Part shown: positions 62,385 through 64,000 of the stretch, piece by piece
Position numbering within the stretch: position 1 is the first letter of the stretch
Layout of the letters: each line of letters begins with the position of its first letter
NCBI GenBank assembly: GCA_009780585.1
Contig: WQZS01000004.1
Location: 1-64,000, forward strand
Length of the DNA: 64,000 bases
Direction of reading: 5' to 3'
From: Defluviitaleaceae bacterium
GTDB lineage: Bacteria > Bacillota > Clostridia > Lachnospirales > WQUN01
Notes under the pieces: model-generated
Told to the model about the DNA's origin: nothing
What the model saw: only the letters and a program-made list of their open reading frames with translations
Database searches by the model: none
Position numbers and translations under genes: made by a program

Positions 62385-64000
62385 ATGCGTTCCGCTTTCT
62401 TCCCGTTTCACGTAGCCACTACGGGCTTGCACGCCGCCCGGGCAAATATGAACGTCGTCAGCCACAACATCGCCAACGCTGAAATCCCCGGCTTCTCGCG
62501 CCAGCAAACCGTACAGCAAGCCGCGCTGCCCTTGCATCTGCGCGACGGGCGCGGTATGTACGGCACGGGTGCCACGACGACCGCCATCATCCAAAACCGC
62601 AATAAATTCCTGGATATGAAATTTTGGCACCAGCGCGCCATCCTGGGCGAACACGCCACCAAAACCACACACCTGTCCTTTGTGGAAACCGTGTTCAATA
62701 ACCTGCCCGGCGCGGGTGTTTTACGTTCCTTCGAAGACTTCTTCGGGCGGATGCACGATTTGAGGGGCAACGCGCCCGACGCCACCTTTCGTACGAACGT
62801 CATCACGGGCGCGGATACGCTTACCGAAATGGTGAGGCATAACGCGCTGGCGTTGCAAAGGCAGCAGCTCGATATCAACCGTGAATTCGCCGATGTCGTG
62901 ATGATCATGAACAGCCTGGGTTCACAAATCGCCAGCATCAACCGGCAAATCGCCGACTTCGAGCGCGACGGCTCAAACGCGAACGACTTGCGGGACCGCA
63001 GGAACCTGTTGATCGACGAGCTTTCGCAATACGTGAACGTGGACGTGCAGGAGCGTGACTTCTCCACACCGGAATCTCCCAATGACCGGCGCACCACGGT
63101 ACGGATCAACGGTTATGACTTCGTGCGGCACGATCAATTCACGGGCCTCGAGCTGGTACCCCGCCAAGCGGGGCAACGCCGCAATGAAATGGACGTGGAA
63201 GGGTTATATGACCTCACTTTTGCGGGCGGACAAGGGGCGTTCGATATTTACAACCACGCCCTGCGCGGCGTACTGCGCGGCTTGGTCGATTTGCGCGACG
63301 GCAACAATTCCGTCGTTACCATGCCGACCGTAGCGGTATGGCCCCCGGGCTTCCACGCGAACGCGCCGGATTTATGGACGGGGGAATGGCCTTTGTGGGC
63401 CGGATTTGACGTTAATGATCCGTTAACGTGGCCGGATTCACTTTTCAATACTACGTTTAGGCCGGGGAATCCGGCTACATGGCCCCCCGATCCGGGCATA
63501 GACCCAACGAACCCGTTAACATGGCCCGCGGGTACGCTCATCCCCGAATTCGATCCGGTGGACGTTACCACTTGGCCGTGGACGAACGCCGCTACCTTTA
63601 ACCCCAACGACCCAAGGACATGGCCCGTAGGCACACAGCGCGAGCAATTCGGCGGCGTTACAAGCAATTACAAGGGTATCCCCTTTTATATGAACCAGCT
63701 CAACCACTTGGTACGGACCTTCGCGCGCGGCATCAACGAAGGGATGGACGCGCAATTCCGCCAAATCCCGGGCGCGACGGGGCATATCAACGGCTTTGAC
63801 ATCAACGGCGAAAACAGGAGCGCGTTATTGTTCACCTACACCCGCGCGAGCGACGGGATGACCGCGACCTACGGCCCGCCGTTTAACAATCCCGCGGCGG
63901 GCGGCAACACCCACGGGCTGCATATGTTCAGGAACGCGGCGGGCAATATCGTGACGATCCACCCCGACGATTTGGACGGCGCCGACCTCACGGGCCTTAC
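62385..64000 (+). CDS. flgK: Second FlgK-like hook-associated protein (partial, runs off the window)
   Basis: The frame is open for 538 codons from ATG 62385 (AGGGGG upstream) to the window edge. It starts FFPFHVATTGLHAARANMNVVSHNIANAEIPGFSRQQT, as FlgK does, and has DLRDRRNLLIDELSQYVNVDV. Residues about 345-405 hold a repeated Asn/Asp-Pro-x-Thr-Trp-Pro motif (DPLTWP, NPATWP, NPLTWP, DPRTWP), not seen in copy 1. It is a diverged paralogue rather than a recent copy. Confidence 0.9.
   Translation, partial: MRSAFFPFHVATTGLHAARANMNVVSHNIANAEIPGFSRQQTVQQAALPLHLRDGRGMYGTGATTTAIIQNRNKFLDMKFWHQRAILGEHATKTTHLSFVETVFNNLPGAGVLRSFEDFFGRMHDLRGNAPDATFRTNVITGADTLTEMVRHNALALQRQQLDINREFADVVMIMNSLGSQIASINRQIADFERDGSNANDLRDRRNLLIDELSQYVNVDVQERDFSTPESPNDRRTTVRINGYDFVRHDQFTGLELVPRQAGQRRNEMDVEGLYDLTFAGGQGAFDIYNHALRGVLRGLVDLRDGNNSVVTMPTVAVWPPGFHANAPDLWTGEWPLWAGFDVNDPLTWPDSLFNTTFRPGNPATWPPDPGIDPTNPLTWPAGTLIPEFDPVDVTTWPWTNAATFNPNDPRTWPVGTQREQFGGVTSNYKGIPFYMNQLNHLVRTFARGINEGMDAQFRQIPGATGHINGFDINGENRSALLFTYTRASDGMTATYGPPFNNPAAGGNTHGLHMFRNAAGNIVTIHPDDLDGADLTGL

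Overview
The window reads as a chromosomal segment of an endospore-forming, flagellated member of the Bacillota, most likely class Clostridia. Supporting evidence: a yabP-yabQ-divIC operon (30-31 kb); the order dnaA, dnaN, recF, gyrB, gyrA with the replication origin at 52-55 kb; FlgM, FlgN and FlgK genes (59-64 kb); strong GGAGG ribosome binding sites; sigma-A-like and sigma-28-like promoters. Base composition looks moderately GC-rich, with AT-rich patches at 35.2-36.8 kb and 52.8-53.6 kb that look acquired. I cannot assign a genus.

Layout. 1-279: tail of a proline-rich membrane-anchored surface protein. 478-15613: a co-directional envelope cluster with a two-component system, a FecR-domain lipoprotein, three related signal-peptide/membrane proteins (two ending in zinc-ribbon-like motifs), a TPR-AAA+ ATPase of EccA/CbbX-like architecture, and a 1352-residue FecR/beta-helix surface protein. 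The cluster is bracketed by direct copies of a 27-nt palindrome with its flank, and ends beside tRNA-Val. 16159-29846: a CofE-like ligase, then a run of a vWA membrane protein, a tubulin-like protein, two unknowns, a P-loop GTPase-like protein with a zinc-ribbon-like N-terminus and a hybrid histidine kinase. 29.9-31.6 kb: sporulation/division genes and a Cys-rich protein. 31.7-34.7 kb: a HEPN/MNT toxin-antitoxin pair and an amino-sugar operon. 35.2-38.8 kb: AT-rich accessory genes and an HTH/DUF2975-like/lipoprotein operon with a palindromic operator. 39.0-45.2 kb: a cytoplasmic GH9 enzyme, a YxlEFG-like ABC operon and a MEMO-AMMECR1/radical SAM pair. 45.2-55.1 kb: HPt, gyrA, gyrB, recF, dnaN, oriC elements, an M23-like gene and dnaA. 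55.8-64 kb: recD2, comF, a membrane protein, and flgM-flgN-flgK-flgK2.

Two unannotated repeat families stand out. The first is a set of about 170-190-nt imperfect giant hairpins (15.8, 34.8, 55.3 and 55.5 kb). They share a core whose stem bases covary while its internal loops are conserved, which is the signature of a structured RNA or a single-strand DNA element. The second is a set of exactly 27-nt palindromes with AACTT...AAGTT ends. There are five copies, three of them inside coding sequences including gyrB. Together with the vWA/tubulin/GTPase/kinase run and the FecR cluster, these are the main candidates for undescribed biology.

Many genes left of the origin (478-29846 and 38986-45188) are transcribed toward it, head-on to the expected fork. 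All functional calls come from reading motifs by eye; no homology search was run.
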